Shown in pieces: positions 50,060-64,000 of a stretch of 64,000 bases of DNA. The notes beneath the pieces are model-generated. The model saw only the letters and a list, made by a program, of their open reading frames with translations, did no database searches and had not been told where the DNA came from. Every line of letters begins with the position of its first letter. Positions within the stretch are counted from its first letter, which is position 1. The DNA comes from Microplitis mediator (Eukaryota > Arthropoda > Insecta > Hymenoptera > Braconidae), in the NCBI RefSeq assembly GCF_029852145.1, contig NC_079978.1:13333828-13397827 (forward strand). The letters are read 5' to 3'. Position numbers and translations under genes: made by a program.

Positions 50060-52973
50060 CATAGATAAATACATATATAAACTTTTTAATCAATGGTATT
50101 TTTGGAACCTACTTGATGAATTATGATAGATTATGGCAAAATTCTTCGACAATTCCACCATGGGGACAAATGCAAAAGATAGATTTTTATGAAATCTGCT
50201 AAAAATATGTAAATATTATAATGTGATTTATCGTACAACATCTAAAATAATATCTATATTTTTGCCGTATTAATATACGATAATATATTGAAAAAAATAT
50301 ATATTGCTACATGTATCAATCGGAAAAAAATCGGTTAATGCTACCGATCATTTTTTTCCGTGTATGTTTAGGTTCTAATGAGTATTAATAATCTTTAAAT
50401 TTTACGCCTATATAACGACTGAACCTGCCATTTTTACCCGTAACTGACATTTGTAGGTTTTATATAGGAGTTGCTTTTCTATACAAATTAAGTACTCAGT
50501 GAGTCCTTTTCTTTCTTGATGCTTTAATTTTTGGGTTCCAGCAGGGTTTTAAATTCCAACTTAGGACATTACTAAATAGTTTTTTTTTTTTTATTTGTTA
50601 CCGATATAAACTCCAAAATTCGATGGAATATCAGCACCAGCCGGTTCATCAGGACCAGCTTCAAGTAATAACACTCTCCAACTAGGAACTTCACTTAGCC
50701 TACCTGCAACTGCACTTCCTGCAGCTCCTCCTATTTCATCAAAAATGTATTTCATTATTTATAACGTTCAGAAAAACAAAATCATTACAAACTTATAGAT
50801 TATTTTCAAATTTTATTTAAGGTATCCGTGGGTAATAAGGCCTAAGTGACAGAAATGATATTTAAAATAATCGCCTTCGCTAAAGTCTACTCTAGTAGAA
50901 GGGTCTTGCATAGAGATTTTACGACAAGTTTATAGAATCCCGATACTACGTTCCCTGTCTTCTATATTTCATCATCTGCCATATGCTGTCGTAGCACAGA
51001 AGAAATTATAAAAAAACAATCTAGTCTTCCGACTCCTAAAAAGGATAGTTTTTTTTTTTACTGATAGTTTTAAATGCTGTGTAGCAAAGGGATCTAGTCT
51101 TCTGACTCTTAAGCAGTATTGTTGCTAAATTTAAGTGATGATTTATCTCTAATACCAATTTTATTAAGTATAGTTTAACTATTACAGTTTGTTTAATCCG
51201 TAGGCCTTATTACCCTATCGTAGTAAAATAAGGCCTATTCGTATGGTTTTTATAAAAGTTCAATTTTTTGTTTTTTTATTATATAAATCTCCTTTAGCTA
51301 GGCCTTATTACCCACCGGTACCTTATTTATAATTACGTACACGCAAAAAAATGAATTATAAAAATTAGTAATTGATAACTAAAAATTTAGAGTGTGCTCA
51401 CAATTTAATATCATTTCAAACAGTAAATTCGTGGTTTTATTGAATAAATTATAATAATCTTAATTTAATTATTTGAATTTGAAGTTTATATGTAAATGAA
51501 TCATGTTACAAGTAATAGAAATTACTGTTTAGTAGATAAAAAAAATGAAATTATAATAATTAAACGTTTCAGCTTCAACATTCGATGCTAGGAACATTAA
51601 AGTTTATAGCAAAGAAGTAAAAAAACATTCAGGATGATAAATAAAATTTTCAATGTCGAACAATTGATTTTATGTACAACGGTATATAATTATTGCTTTC
51701 TTCAAATTGTAAAAAGTATATCCTAAGCGCATCAGTTTTTATAGTTGGAAACAATTAAATTTTACTTGTGTTTGTAATCTTTCAATGTATGTGAAAGAAT
51801 TAAACTAAAGTATTACTGATGCGTGGCTATTGTATCTACATGGCAAGATGACGTATTTTATCATTTCAAACAATAAAATTCAAAAACCAAGAGTGACTAT
51901 TTTTTTTCATATCAATATATTTTAGAGAACCATTCTTATACTTTTTCGCTTTCAATATTAGATTATTTATGAATTACCTTCTTTGATGTGGGTTTATTGT
52001 TCAAATAATAAAAATGAATTGAAAATCCGAATAAAATTTACCATTTATTTTTTTGCGTGTATATTAGTTACATGTCATTAATAAACCAGGTTTCTTTTCG
52101 ATTCAAAGGAAAATATTCGCTTTGCTTTTTGTTCAAGAATGTTTTGTTTTAGCTTAATGTAGACATTTAATATTATTTAACTCTCTGTCCGTCACGCTAT
52201 GAGCGCAGAGCCGCAATTTTTATTGAAAAATAATTTAACAACAATAAATTTCCTAGTCTTTCGAAGTTTTATTAGTTATATCTCCTATACTTTTTAGTAT
52301 CAAATAAATAAATAATAATTATTTTTCAGATTTTATAAACTCAAGTAAATTCGGGCGTTGAATTTGTTCGGATTTTCTGCGCAGAGTTGCAAGTTACCAC
52401 CAGTGACTCATCCCCAGCTCATTTAATTTATCTTTTTCTTTAATATTTTTATTCAATACAAAATTTTTTTTTTTGCAGTATAAAGTTCTTACAAAATTAC
52501 AATTGTCTAGTCGTATAAGTGTGTGTGGTTTTTAATTTTGAAAAATCATAGTTATGATACTTGGCAACGGCGCGATGTTAAATACATGGCGGCGGAAAGC
52601 TGTGGCACGACGACCGAACGGTGGCAAGATCACGCAACGGACGGAAGGTTAATTAAAATAGTTAAATGAAAAAAATCAATTTAATACTAATGAAAATAAA
52701 ATTTAATTATTTTATCACCAGCTGTCACAAGCTATTTCATTATTACGTATTATTATCATCATTTTATTGTATATTCTCACCTCCAATTACAATAAAATCA
52801 TAAACGTCACGTGGCTTTTCGTCAGCAGCAACACGACCACAGGGATCAGCAACTGCCGGGCTTATGTCAATTAAATTGTTTACAATATACAAAAATAATA
52901 CAGTTGACGCTCTTGTTGATGGGCAAACTTCTGTCATAGAAGGGCCACCCATAAACTGATTTGGACAAGCCAT
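35896..52973 (-). CDS. Gene A: GMC oxidoreductase, glucose dehydrogenase (FAD, quinone)-like, complete, 8 exons
   Basis: Spliced model of 1,815 nt (604 aa plus stop) with exons 52781-52973, 50602-50730, 46477-46673, 45309-45403, 44209-44473, 43609-44077, 43135-43505 and 35896-35991. All introns are GT-AG and all phases agree. The family oxidises alcohols or sugars with FAD; insect members are often secreted. Visible features: N-terminal QFMGGPS motif and a hydrophobic stretch near residues 24-37, dinucleotide-fold GGGAAG (64-69) with Glu88 in LLLEAGPDEP, GMC signature 1 WPRGRNLGGTTVHHG (133-147), signature 2 from G311 through SGIGP (322-326), and the C-terminal active site NHQTGTCKMG (His534) with Asn578 in SGNPQAS. 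An AATAAA lies about 48 nt past the stop (35843-35848). The length is normal for the family. Substrate cannot be told from sequence. Confidence 0.93.
36616..38471. mobile_element. TA-flanked CACAGATAAAAAG element of TTCTTGGTTCAAGAAA words (gene A intron 7)
   Basis: Starts after TA with CACAGATAAAAAGATTTACT and ends TTTTTTTTTCTGTG before TA. The interior is degenerate TCAAGAAAA/TTTTCTTGA words. A second element is inserted at 36642-37448, and a fragment of the R1 end (GGCTGGCCCGCAGGGTCAA) lies at about 38165-38190. The ORF at 37559-37861 is a by-product of the words. Confidence 0.78.
36642..37448. mobile_element. CCCGTATGAAAA element of ATATATTTTTATCATA words, nested
   Basis: CCCGTATGAAAATGAC at the left and TTTTTTCATACGGG at the right are inverted. 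Host sequence on each side rejoins as GGTTCAAG with TC duplicated. The interior is almost wholly AAATATATNTTTATCATA words. Confidence 0.78.
38716..39190. mobile_element. CACAGAAAAAACAG element, TTCTTG-word family
   Basis: Starts after TA with CACAGAAAAAACAGTTAACT and GGTTCAAGAAAA. The first 200 bp match 53161-53360. The right end is not clear. The frames at 38930-39166 (both strands) are word artefacts. Confidence 0.6.
39375..39595 (+). repeat. Repeat shared with 8246-8470
   Basis: Same ordered segments as the 8.2-8.5 kb copy (TACCAGGGACACTAC, GCGAGCACCGAACTACTC, GACTTTCCCCTTCTCC). It directly precedes an R1 copy. Confidence 0.7.
39585..40790 (+). repeat. Repeat family R1 copy in gene A intron 7
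   Basis: Starts AACTTCCCGCTAAGAAAATC, carries a long (GT)n at about 39755-39836, then the GCCACCTCAACCATC blocks, and ends in the CTCGAAAATATATTC / GTTTTCGAGCTCC region. Confidence 0.82.
39735..39836. repeat. (TATG)n/(GT)n microsatellite inside R1
   Basis: GTATG units grade into about 40 GT units. It occupies the same internal position of R1 as the shorter runs near 29690, 30025 and 48425. Confidence 0.95.
40840..41125 (+). repeat. Repeat shared with 13230-13605
   Basis: Same landmarks as the other copy (TTTGCGCAATAATCG, CTAGAGATTTCAAGCTA, AGTTACAGCCTTCC). It ends at the foldback element. Confidence 0.68.
41126..42792. mobile_element. 1.67 kb foldback element, AGGGTGGTCC termini (gene A intron 7)
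   Basis: Left AGGGTGGTCCTTATTTTGGA and right inverted TTATTTTGGACAT-type ends, bounded by TA. Arms of about 650-700 bp are clearly inverted but diverged. The left arm has extra sequence near 41605-41690. A short frame (42127-42312) lies at the right-arm/loop junction. Confidence 0.88.
42806..43018 (+). repeat. Short interspersed repeat with CTAGCTGCTGCCCGC head
   Basis: A CTAGCTGCTGCCCGCCCGCT head and an AAATCGATCTAGTAGTTTTT tail ending near TTATATAGAT are typical of a short repeat common in arthropods. Its class is not certain to me. Confidence 0.55.
43135..43505 (-). CDS. Gene A exon 7 (active-site His)
   Basis: A 371 bp exon carrying the start of the GMC C-terminal domain and the active-site segment ENHQTGTCKMGP, then LRVADASVMPK. 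Its length matches the gene B equivalent exactly. Donor GTTATC runs into a short TAA/TTA simple repeat. Confidence 0.93.
43609..44077 (-). CDS. Gene A exon 6 (GMC signature 2)
   Basis: A 469 bp exon with REVVVSGGAVNSPQ and LLLLSGIGPKEQL (signature 2), GVGKNLHNHVSY and the segment up to NLHAKSRG. Ends in phase 1 with donor GTCAG. Confidence 0.92.
44209..44473 (-). CDS. Gene A exon 5
   Basis: A 265 bp exon encoding FPWKPAFADAIL through GFTVAQTMSKNGVR to GVEYIM. Acceptor GTAAG, donor GTGAGT. Exons 4 and 5 add to 360 bp, exactly the length of the single equivalent exon of gene B. Confidence 0.92.
44515..45040. mobile_element. 526 bp MITE, CCCGGGTCAAAAATAAAAC termini (gene A intron 4)
   Basis: CCCGGGTCAAAAATAAAACT and its exact inverse AGTTTTATTTTTGACCCGGG, flanked by TA on each side. 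The interior consists of TTTCGACTT/AAGTCGAAA words. It makes up most of the 835 bp intron that gene B lacks. Confidence 0.9.
45309..45403 (-). CDS. Gene A exon 4
   Basis: A 95 bp exon encoding VLPFFLKSENN through YHATGGPMTVE, ending in phase 2. In gene B this exon is fused with the next one, so the following intron is specific to gene A within this pair. Confidence 0.9.
46084..46300 (+). mobile_element. Second copy of the CCTAGGCCAGTAAAAT/GC-hairpin repeat (gene A intron 3)
   Basis: Matches 34423-34640 closely, including AATTGTTGGCCGAGGCGAAG and the GC-rich GGAAAGTTGC...GCCACTTTCC fold. Not an exon, since it lies between gene A exons 3 and 4. Confidence 0.78.
46477..46673 (-). CDS. Gene A exon 3 (GMC signature 1)
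   Basis: A 197 bp exon encoding DWKYKTSNESHACL through GNEGWSWAE, including WPRGRNLGG and HHGMAYHRG. Acceptor CTAAAG, donor GTAATC. It has the same length as the matching exon of gene B. Confidence 0.93.
46767..47723. mobile_element. Foldback element in gene A intron 2
   Basis: Arms at about 46767-47120 and 47375-47723 are inverted (AAATTTATGGC / GCCATAAATTT, GGACCTATATACC / GGTATATAGGTCC, CTTGCAGGCCATCAAAG / CTTTGATGGCCTGTAAG). The outer right end reads GGATCACCC. Flanked by AGTACTCAATA on both sides (46756-46766 and 47724-47734). Confidence 0.82.
48274..48740 (+). repeat. Repeat family R1, truncated copy in gene A intron 2
   Basis: Begins AACTTCCCGCTAAGAAAATT and keeps the GAACGGATGAACCGATTTTG-like block and one GCCACCTCAACCATC block before it is cut off by repeat family X. 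Confidence 0.75.
49997..50056. repeat. (TA)n microsatellite
   Basis: About 30 TA units in gene A intron 2. The frames encoding Ile-Tyr runs across it are not genes. Confidence 0.97.
50602..50730 (-). CDS. Gene A exon 2
   Basis: A 129 bp exon, phase 1 to phase 1. It completes the GGGAAGS motif and encodes the second strand of the Rossmann fold with the ribose-binding Glu in LLLEAGPDEPAG. Acceptor is AAATAG and donor is GTAAC. Confidence 0.92.
50819..51324. mobile_element. About 505 bp MITE, AGGTATCCGTGGGTAATAAG termini (gene A intron 1)
   Basis: AGGTATCCGTGGGTAATAAG and the inverse TTATTACCCACCGGTACCT, with ATAAGGCCTA words inside. TATTTA is present on both flanks and may be the target duplication. 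Confidence 0.78.
51340..52059. mobile_element. 720 bp TA-flanked element, CACGCAAAAAAATGA termini (gene A intron 1)
   Basis: CACGCAAAAAAATGAATTAT on the left and TTTATTTTTTTGCGTG on the right, both flanked by TA. No ORF. Confidence 0.82.
52781..52973 (-). CDS. Gene A exon 1 (start exon)
   Basis: Encodes residues 1-64 plus one base. The ATG at 52971-52973 gives an N terminus (MACPNQFMGGPS) typical of insect glucose-dehydrogenase-like proteins, which is why this start was chosen. The exon ends inside the FAD-binding glycine run, followed by donor GTGAG. Upstream 5' untranslated exons are possible but not visible. Confidence 0.9.
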
Positions 52974-53110
52974 CGAGTAGTTGAAAAAATTTAAATCTCC
53001 CTAATAGACATTTACTTGTTAAGTAAAGCTTAAATAATTAATAATAATAATAATTAGTACATGTTATTCAAATATGAGCCTTTAGTATGACAAAAAATTT
53101 GGAATAAATA

Positions 53111-53586
53111 CACGGGAAAAAAATTCCACCAAAATTTACGATGTTAACATCGTAATCGTGCACAGAAAAAATAGTTAACTTGGTTCAATAAAAATATTGT
53201 TTTCCGAATTTTTTGTCTTGATTTAATAAAAATGAAACACTTGATTCAAAGACTCTTTTTTGGTTCAAGACAGTAAATTCTCTTGCTCTAAAGAATCTAT
53301 TTTTGAAGTGAAATAATAAATTTCTTGGTTTAAAGAAAAAAATTCGTGGCTATAATAGTATCCATAATAGTTAAATTATAAATAGTTGTTGGAAGAACAG
53401 TGGGCTTGCTAAGTTCGTCGTTAGGTTGTCCGGCAAAAAGCAAGGCCTAATAACGATGATCGCCAGGCTTGCGATTCTCTCCGACAACTATAAAATTGTC
53501 CTCATTGGTGCCGGGTATAATGGCTCACTAGCTGAGTGCCCGGTAAAAACCAACTAAACCTAAAAATCTTCTGATTTTTTACGGTG
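53111..53586. mobile_element. TA-flanked CACGGGAAAAAAATTCC element with nested CACAGAAAAAATAG element
   Basis: Starts after TA with CACGGGAAAAAAATTCCACC and appears to end GATTTTTTACGGTG before TA. A CACAGAAAAAATAGTTAACT copy begins at 53161. Between 53370 and 53575 is a GC-richer block (GGTGCCGGGTATAATGGCTC) ending in CCAACTAAACCTAAA, possibly a SINE or LINE 3' end. Confidence 0.55.
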
Positions 53587-54444
53587 TAATACATACCATG
53601 ATTACGGAATTTTTTTTTCGTTTTTTCACTACACACTGATGAAATTATTATTACTGAGCTATTGATGATCATTGTTAGCTACTTATACCACATATTATTC
53701 AAATGAAGGATTATTTTTAAATAACGATGCATTTAGCATAGATTAACAATATTATCGCTCTATAGTTAGTAATTATTCAAAATTACTGTTGTCATTACAA
53801 TACATTAACTTTCAGTTATTATCAATTATCAATCATGTGACGAACATTGATGTGTGCAAAATATGTTTACTCGTAACTCTACGTCACTATCATGACTTAT
53901 GATAATATTATTGACTTAGTATTTTTTGAAAGATATTCTTAAATACGGAAAATTTTCCACTATTAAATAAATACTTTTAAATATTTAATTGTCTATTAAA
54001 GATCTAGGGTGGGCCTCACTGGGGTGCCAGAAGACCTCGGTAGGCCCTGGTCGTCGATTCTTTTCTTGGATTATTATCTCATCTACGCGTTGACACTTTA
54101 TTTTGTCTCCCGACTAGAATTTTTCATAAGGGCCTGACAAGGTCCTTATGGGGTTAACCTTATGTCAAATAAGGTCCCGATCAGGGTATCCTGACGAGGA
54201 TCCTGATATGGATGTAACGCATAAGACCCATGAGGTCCTTATCGGGATTGCCTTATCAGGACTTTACCAGGATATCCTCATCAAATCCTTATTAGGATTA
54301 CCTTATTAGCAATTATTTTTAAAAAAATATTAAATTGCGAAAAAAAAATAAGAGAATTTTAATTCGAACGAGAATGTTATTTATTGTATTGAAAGCATTA
54401 ATTAGAGGAAGTAAACATATTTTTTATTGATGAAAAAATCCCGA

Positions 54445-54520
54445 TAACTGCTGGGCTCGAACCTACGTCCTTTCGATTCAAAGTCCTCGATGCTATCCAC
54501 TGGTCTGACATACACAAGTG
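54445..54520 (-). repeat. tRNA-derived SINE head
   Basis: Minus strand: GACCAGTGGATAGCATCGAG (box A-like), then GTAGGTTCGAGCCCAGCAG (box B-like) and ATCGGGATTTTTTCATC. It matches the split copy at 3108-5280. Confidence 0.6.
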
Positions 54521-54669
54521 ATCTTGAAAGTGTAAATATAATATTCATTATGATGTCAAAGAATAACTGATGAAGACGTAAAAATCTGTGCTACAATGAT
54601 TGACGTGATTTTTATATAAAATTCTTTTGTACTTTTCTAAATTTTTAGCCTGTAAATGAAATATTTTAA

Positions 54670-55380
54670 GGAAAGGGATAACTTTTTTTTGAATAAGGAT
54701 ATCCAGATACGGTCCTGATCAGGAACTCGTCAGGTTGATCCGATCGGTAAATAACTTTTTTTTTTAATAAGACTATCCTGACGAGGTCCTGATCAGGAAC
54801 TTGTCAGGTTGACCCGATGGCAAATAACTTTTTTTTCAATAGAAATATCCAGATACGGTCCTGATCAGGAACTCGTCAGGTTGACCCGATCGCGAATAAC
54901 TTTTTTTAGAATAAGGATATCCTGACGAGGTCCCGATCAGGAACTTGTCGGGTTGACCCGATGGCAAATGACTTTTTTTTTAATAGAGATATCCAGATAC
55001 GGTCCTGATCAGGAACTCGTCAGGTTGACCCGATCGCAAATAACTTTTTTTTAATAGAGATATCCTGACGGGGTCCTGATCAGGAACTCGCCAGGTTGAC
55101 CCGATGGCAAATAACTTTTTTTCTGATAGTGATATCTTGACGATGTCCTAATCAGGAACTTGTCAGGTTGAACCGATGGCAAATAACTTTTTTTTAAATA
55201 GGGATATCCTGATGAGGTCCTGATCAGGAACTCGTCAGGTTGACCTGATGACAAATAACTTCTTATTTGTATAGGGATATCCTGATGAGGTCCTGATCAG
55301 GAACTCGTCAGGTTGACCTGATGGCAAATAACTTTTTTTTTAATAGGTTATCCTGATGAGGTCCTGACAAGGAACTTGTC
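54670..55380. repeat. 72 bp minisatellite, about 9-10 copies
   Basis: The GATCAGGAAC word (or variants) recurs at 54717, 54791, 54863, 54935, 55007, 55078, 55150, 55222 and 55294, then a variant at about 55365; spacing is 71-74 bp. Units are TCCTGACGAGGTCCTGATCA-like with a T run. Confidence 0.95.
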
Positions 55381-55683
55381 AGGTTTGCCCTAATAAGGCA
55401 AACCTTACATTAACTTGATAAGGTCCTTATGGTACTTCAGGCAAATCAGGAAGAAATTCTAGTCGGGCTACGGATGGACTGCGTCGGCGTTTTAAAAATA
55501 CGGATCAACGATGTTTCCGTTCGAACCGTTAAAAAATTTGAATTTTCTACAAAACTATAATTATTGGAGTCAGATTACTTCTTGATATTTATTGACATTT
55601 CCAAATCTTAAGCATTATTTTCGACAGCTTTCAGAATATATAACTAGTTACAAAGTCAATTAAGTACGAATTCTAAAAAATTT

Positions 55684-62456
<6,773 letters not shown>

Positions 62457-62625
62457 CTATTATTTCAATTGGACACGAATTATAGTTTATGGTTTAACGA
62501 ATTAAATGTAGGCGAACCGTGTAAAATGGAGATTTTACGAGAATAATACACGGTTCTGATTTTAATTACGTTCAATCTTTTATTGATTATTTATATTTAA
62601 AAGAAATAAGACAACTGTTCAAGTA

Positions 62626-62700
62626 CACGGAAAGAAAATTCCACTAAAATTTACGATGTTAATATCGTAATTGTGGACTATACTTTCATTAGCATCAATT
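62626..62700. mobile_element. Left terminus of a CACGGAAAGAAAATTCC element (gene B intron)
   Basis: The first 50 bp are near identical to 53111-53160 (AAAATTTACGATGTTAAYAT) and follow TA. The right end was not located. Confidence 0.5.
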
Positions 62701-62966
62701 TTCAAATGTCTCATTTTAAAATTTACTATGCAGGTTACATTTCTTACTATTCAACATTGTAATTTTGATAAAGACTTTTAGAATTAAAAATTATTACAAA
62801 AATTACAATCCTAACAGCGTAAAAAGAATAAAATAATAATTAAAATTAAAAAACTATACTTATTCCTATATGTTTATCTTGCTATTTACTTTTGAATAAA
62901 ATAAATAATACAGTGCTGCCTCTGTTATAATATGATGGAAGTTATAAAAATAACGATGCTGCATTA

Positions 62967-64000
62967 GGGTGTCCGTTATTTCCCAAATCGATTTTTATTT
63001 ACCGATCGCCCCCTGAATCTTTAGTTGATGACCTAAAAAAAAATATCCAACACAATGAGGCTCTTAATTTTCACATTATACCGTGCCGAAATCATTTTAT
63101 ATTTCCCATTTAAATAACATGGGATTTTTAGACTTTTGACTCTTAATTTTTTTCCTCAGAAACAAATGAGAGTAAAAATTTTATCGAAGCTTATTCTGAT
63201 AGGAAATGGAACGTTCTACAAAAAAGCTCTTATGGATTTTCGATAAAACGACTCCTTCAAAAGTTATTTAACGTTAAACTTGTGTTTGTTATCAATCCTA
63301 TAATGTTTTTAATTCTATTTTCATTTTTACCGTTTTTGGATACAAAATCGTTGAAATATAAGATAATTATTATTACCACTAAAGTACCGATAATCATTTA
63401 TGTAGATTTCATGGCCTAAACAGAAAATCAAGGGAAAAAAAAATTGTTTTATGAGAAGTAATAGAAATAACATACCTTTCTCCATACAGACGAGCTTCGA
63501 AATGAATTAATGGAAAGTGGTGAAATAAAAATGTAATAACTTCTTTGTCTATAATGTTATAAGCAGATTTATTATCATTTTTGCTTTCTTTATAATTTTT
63601 TGTTAAGAAAGCTATGGTCGCATTAGGATATTTTGTTTTGTACTCATTTACAACTTGAATCAAATATTGTTTTTCCTGACAGTTTTTTGAAAGATTTAAC
63701 ATTGATAGAAATTTTTTGAAATTAAATGTGAAACGTGGGCGGGCAATAACAACTACGTAGAAGGTTTTTGAAAGAAAGCAAAAATGATAATAAATCTGCT
63801 TATAATATTATAGACAAAGAAGTTATTACATTTTTATTTCATCACTTTCCATTAATTCATTTTAAAGTTCGTCTGTATGAGGAAAGGTATGTTATTTCTA
63901 TTATTTTTCATAAAACAATGTTTTTTTTCCCTTGATTTTCTGTTTAGGCCATGAAATCTACATAAATGATCATCGGTACTCTAGTGATAATAACAACTAT
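62967..64000. mobile_element. Foldback element, AGGGTGTCCG terminus, cut by the window edge
   Basis: Left end AGGGTGTCCGTTATTTCCC after TT(A). Arms at about 63361-63597 and 63771-64000 are inverted and highly similar, with a spacer of about 170 bp. The outer right arm lies beyond the window. It contains a coding-like frame at 63409-63702. Confidence 0.78.
63414..63702 (-). CDS. Coding-like fragment in the foldback loop and arm, unknown function
   Basis: The minus-strand ATG at 63700-63702 begins LNLSKNCQEKQYLIQVVNEY; later parts include PNATIAFLTKNY and FLFHHFPLIHFEARLYGER. The frame reads through the spacer into the arm to donor-like GTATGT (about 63472), with an acceptor-like TTTAG near 63414. 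Both splice-like sites are mirrored in the other arm. Spliced, the frame would close three codons later by my reading. No family recognised. Probably a captured gene piece. Confidence 0.4.

Larger units (their letters stand above)
48001..50190. repeat. Fragments of repeat family X and associated (TA)n runs (gene A intron 2)
   Basis: 48001-48110 is inverted relative to 17860-17975 and lies next to a TA run near 48110-48180. 48241-48272 repeats the AAATCTACTTCCATTTCGG end. 48745-49890 is a reverse copy of 16376-17700, including both 524 bp units. 49997-50056 is (TA)n followed by the 110 bp segment (50083-50190). Confidence 0.72.
54109..55467. mobile_element. CCCGACTAGAATTTTTC element with a 72 bp tandem array
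   Basis: CCCGACTAGAATTTTTC and AGAAATTCTAGTCGGG are inverted ends. AAGGTCCTTATC words lie in both subterminal zones, a reverse-strand SINE at 54445-54520, and a tandem array at about 54670-55380. Same family as 2806-5600. Confidence 0.8.

Noticed and set aside
55051..55254. ORF with 24-residue repeats on the minus strand
   Set aside because: Arises from a 72 bp minisatellite. No start context or conserved domain.
62457..64000. Missing 5' exons of gene B
   Set aside because: I looked on the minus strand for the FAD-binding exon (GGGSAG and LLEAG type) and did not find it. The only open frame there belongs to the foldback element.

Overview
The window is AT-rich nuclear DNA from an insect, most likely a hymenopteran (a parasitoid wasp would fit; this is inference from gene structure, base composition and repeat content, not a species call). 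Two host protein-coding genes can be supported. Both are FAD-dependent GMC oxidoreductases of the insect glucose-dehydrogenase-like group, both lie on the minus strand, and they form a head-to-tail tandem pair. Gene A is complete in eight exons (35896-52973, 604 aa). Gene B is upstream of it on the same strand (55684-62456); its five 3' exons are in the window and its 5' exons lie beyond the right edge. Exon lengths of 197, 360 and 371 bp are shared between the copies, which supports the models and a duplication origin.

Almost everything else is mobile DNA, much of it nested. 1-13 kb: a microsatellite-bearing repeat, one arm of a foldback element, a nested element set (2806-5600), a 2.6 kb element (6493-9110), a decayed LINE fragment with an R2/R4-type endonuclease region and a TAA tail (10379-11358), and a TIR element carrying a tRNA-like sequence (11694-12850). 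13-20 kb: a foldback element (14939-18143) with an intact 129-codon ORF in its loop and an insertion in one arm, then about 2 kb of mostly unique DNA. 20-28 kb: a nested stack, in which two TA-flanked elements contain a nearly intact Ty3/gypsy retrotransposon (21295-26403), a near-perfect 1 kb palindrome and a 5S rRNA-derived sequence. 28-36 kb: unassigned DNA, repeat copies, and a repeat-word element that contains a broken two-exon gene fragment (32218-32718). 36-64 kb: the GMC genes, with introns packed with transposons, palindromes and microsatellites.

Two structural themes stand out. First, many elements are flanked by TA and end in a C-rich terminus followed by an A run (CACAGAAAA, CACGGGAAAA, CCCGGGTCAAAA, CACGCTGAAAA), while their interiors are degenerate arrays of one short near-palindromic word, different for each family. 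Second, several long inverted-repeat (foldback) elements share a subterminal box, and some carry coding sequence in or near the loop. Neither theme looks like a single host pathway. They describe how DNA transposons in this genome build, nest and capture sequence. No CRISPR, operon, replication origin or functional tRNA gene was recognised.
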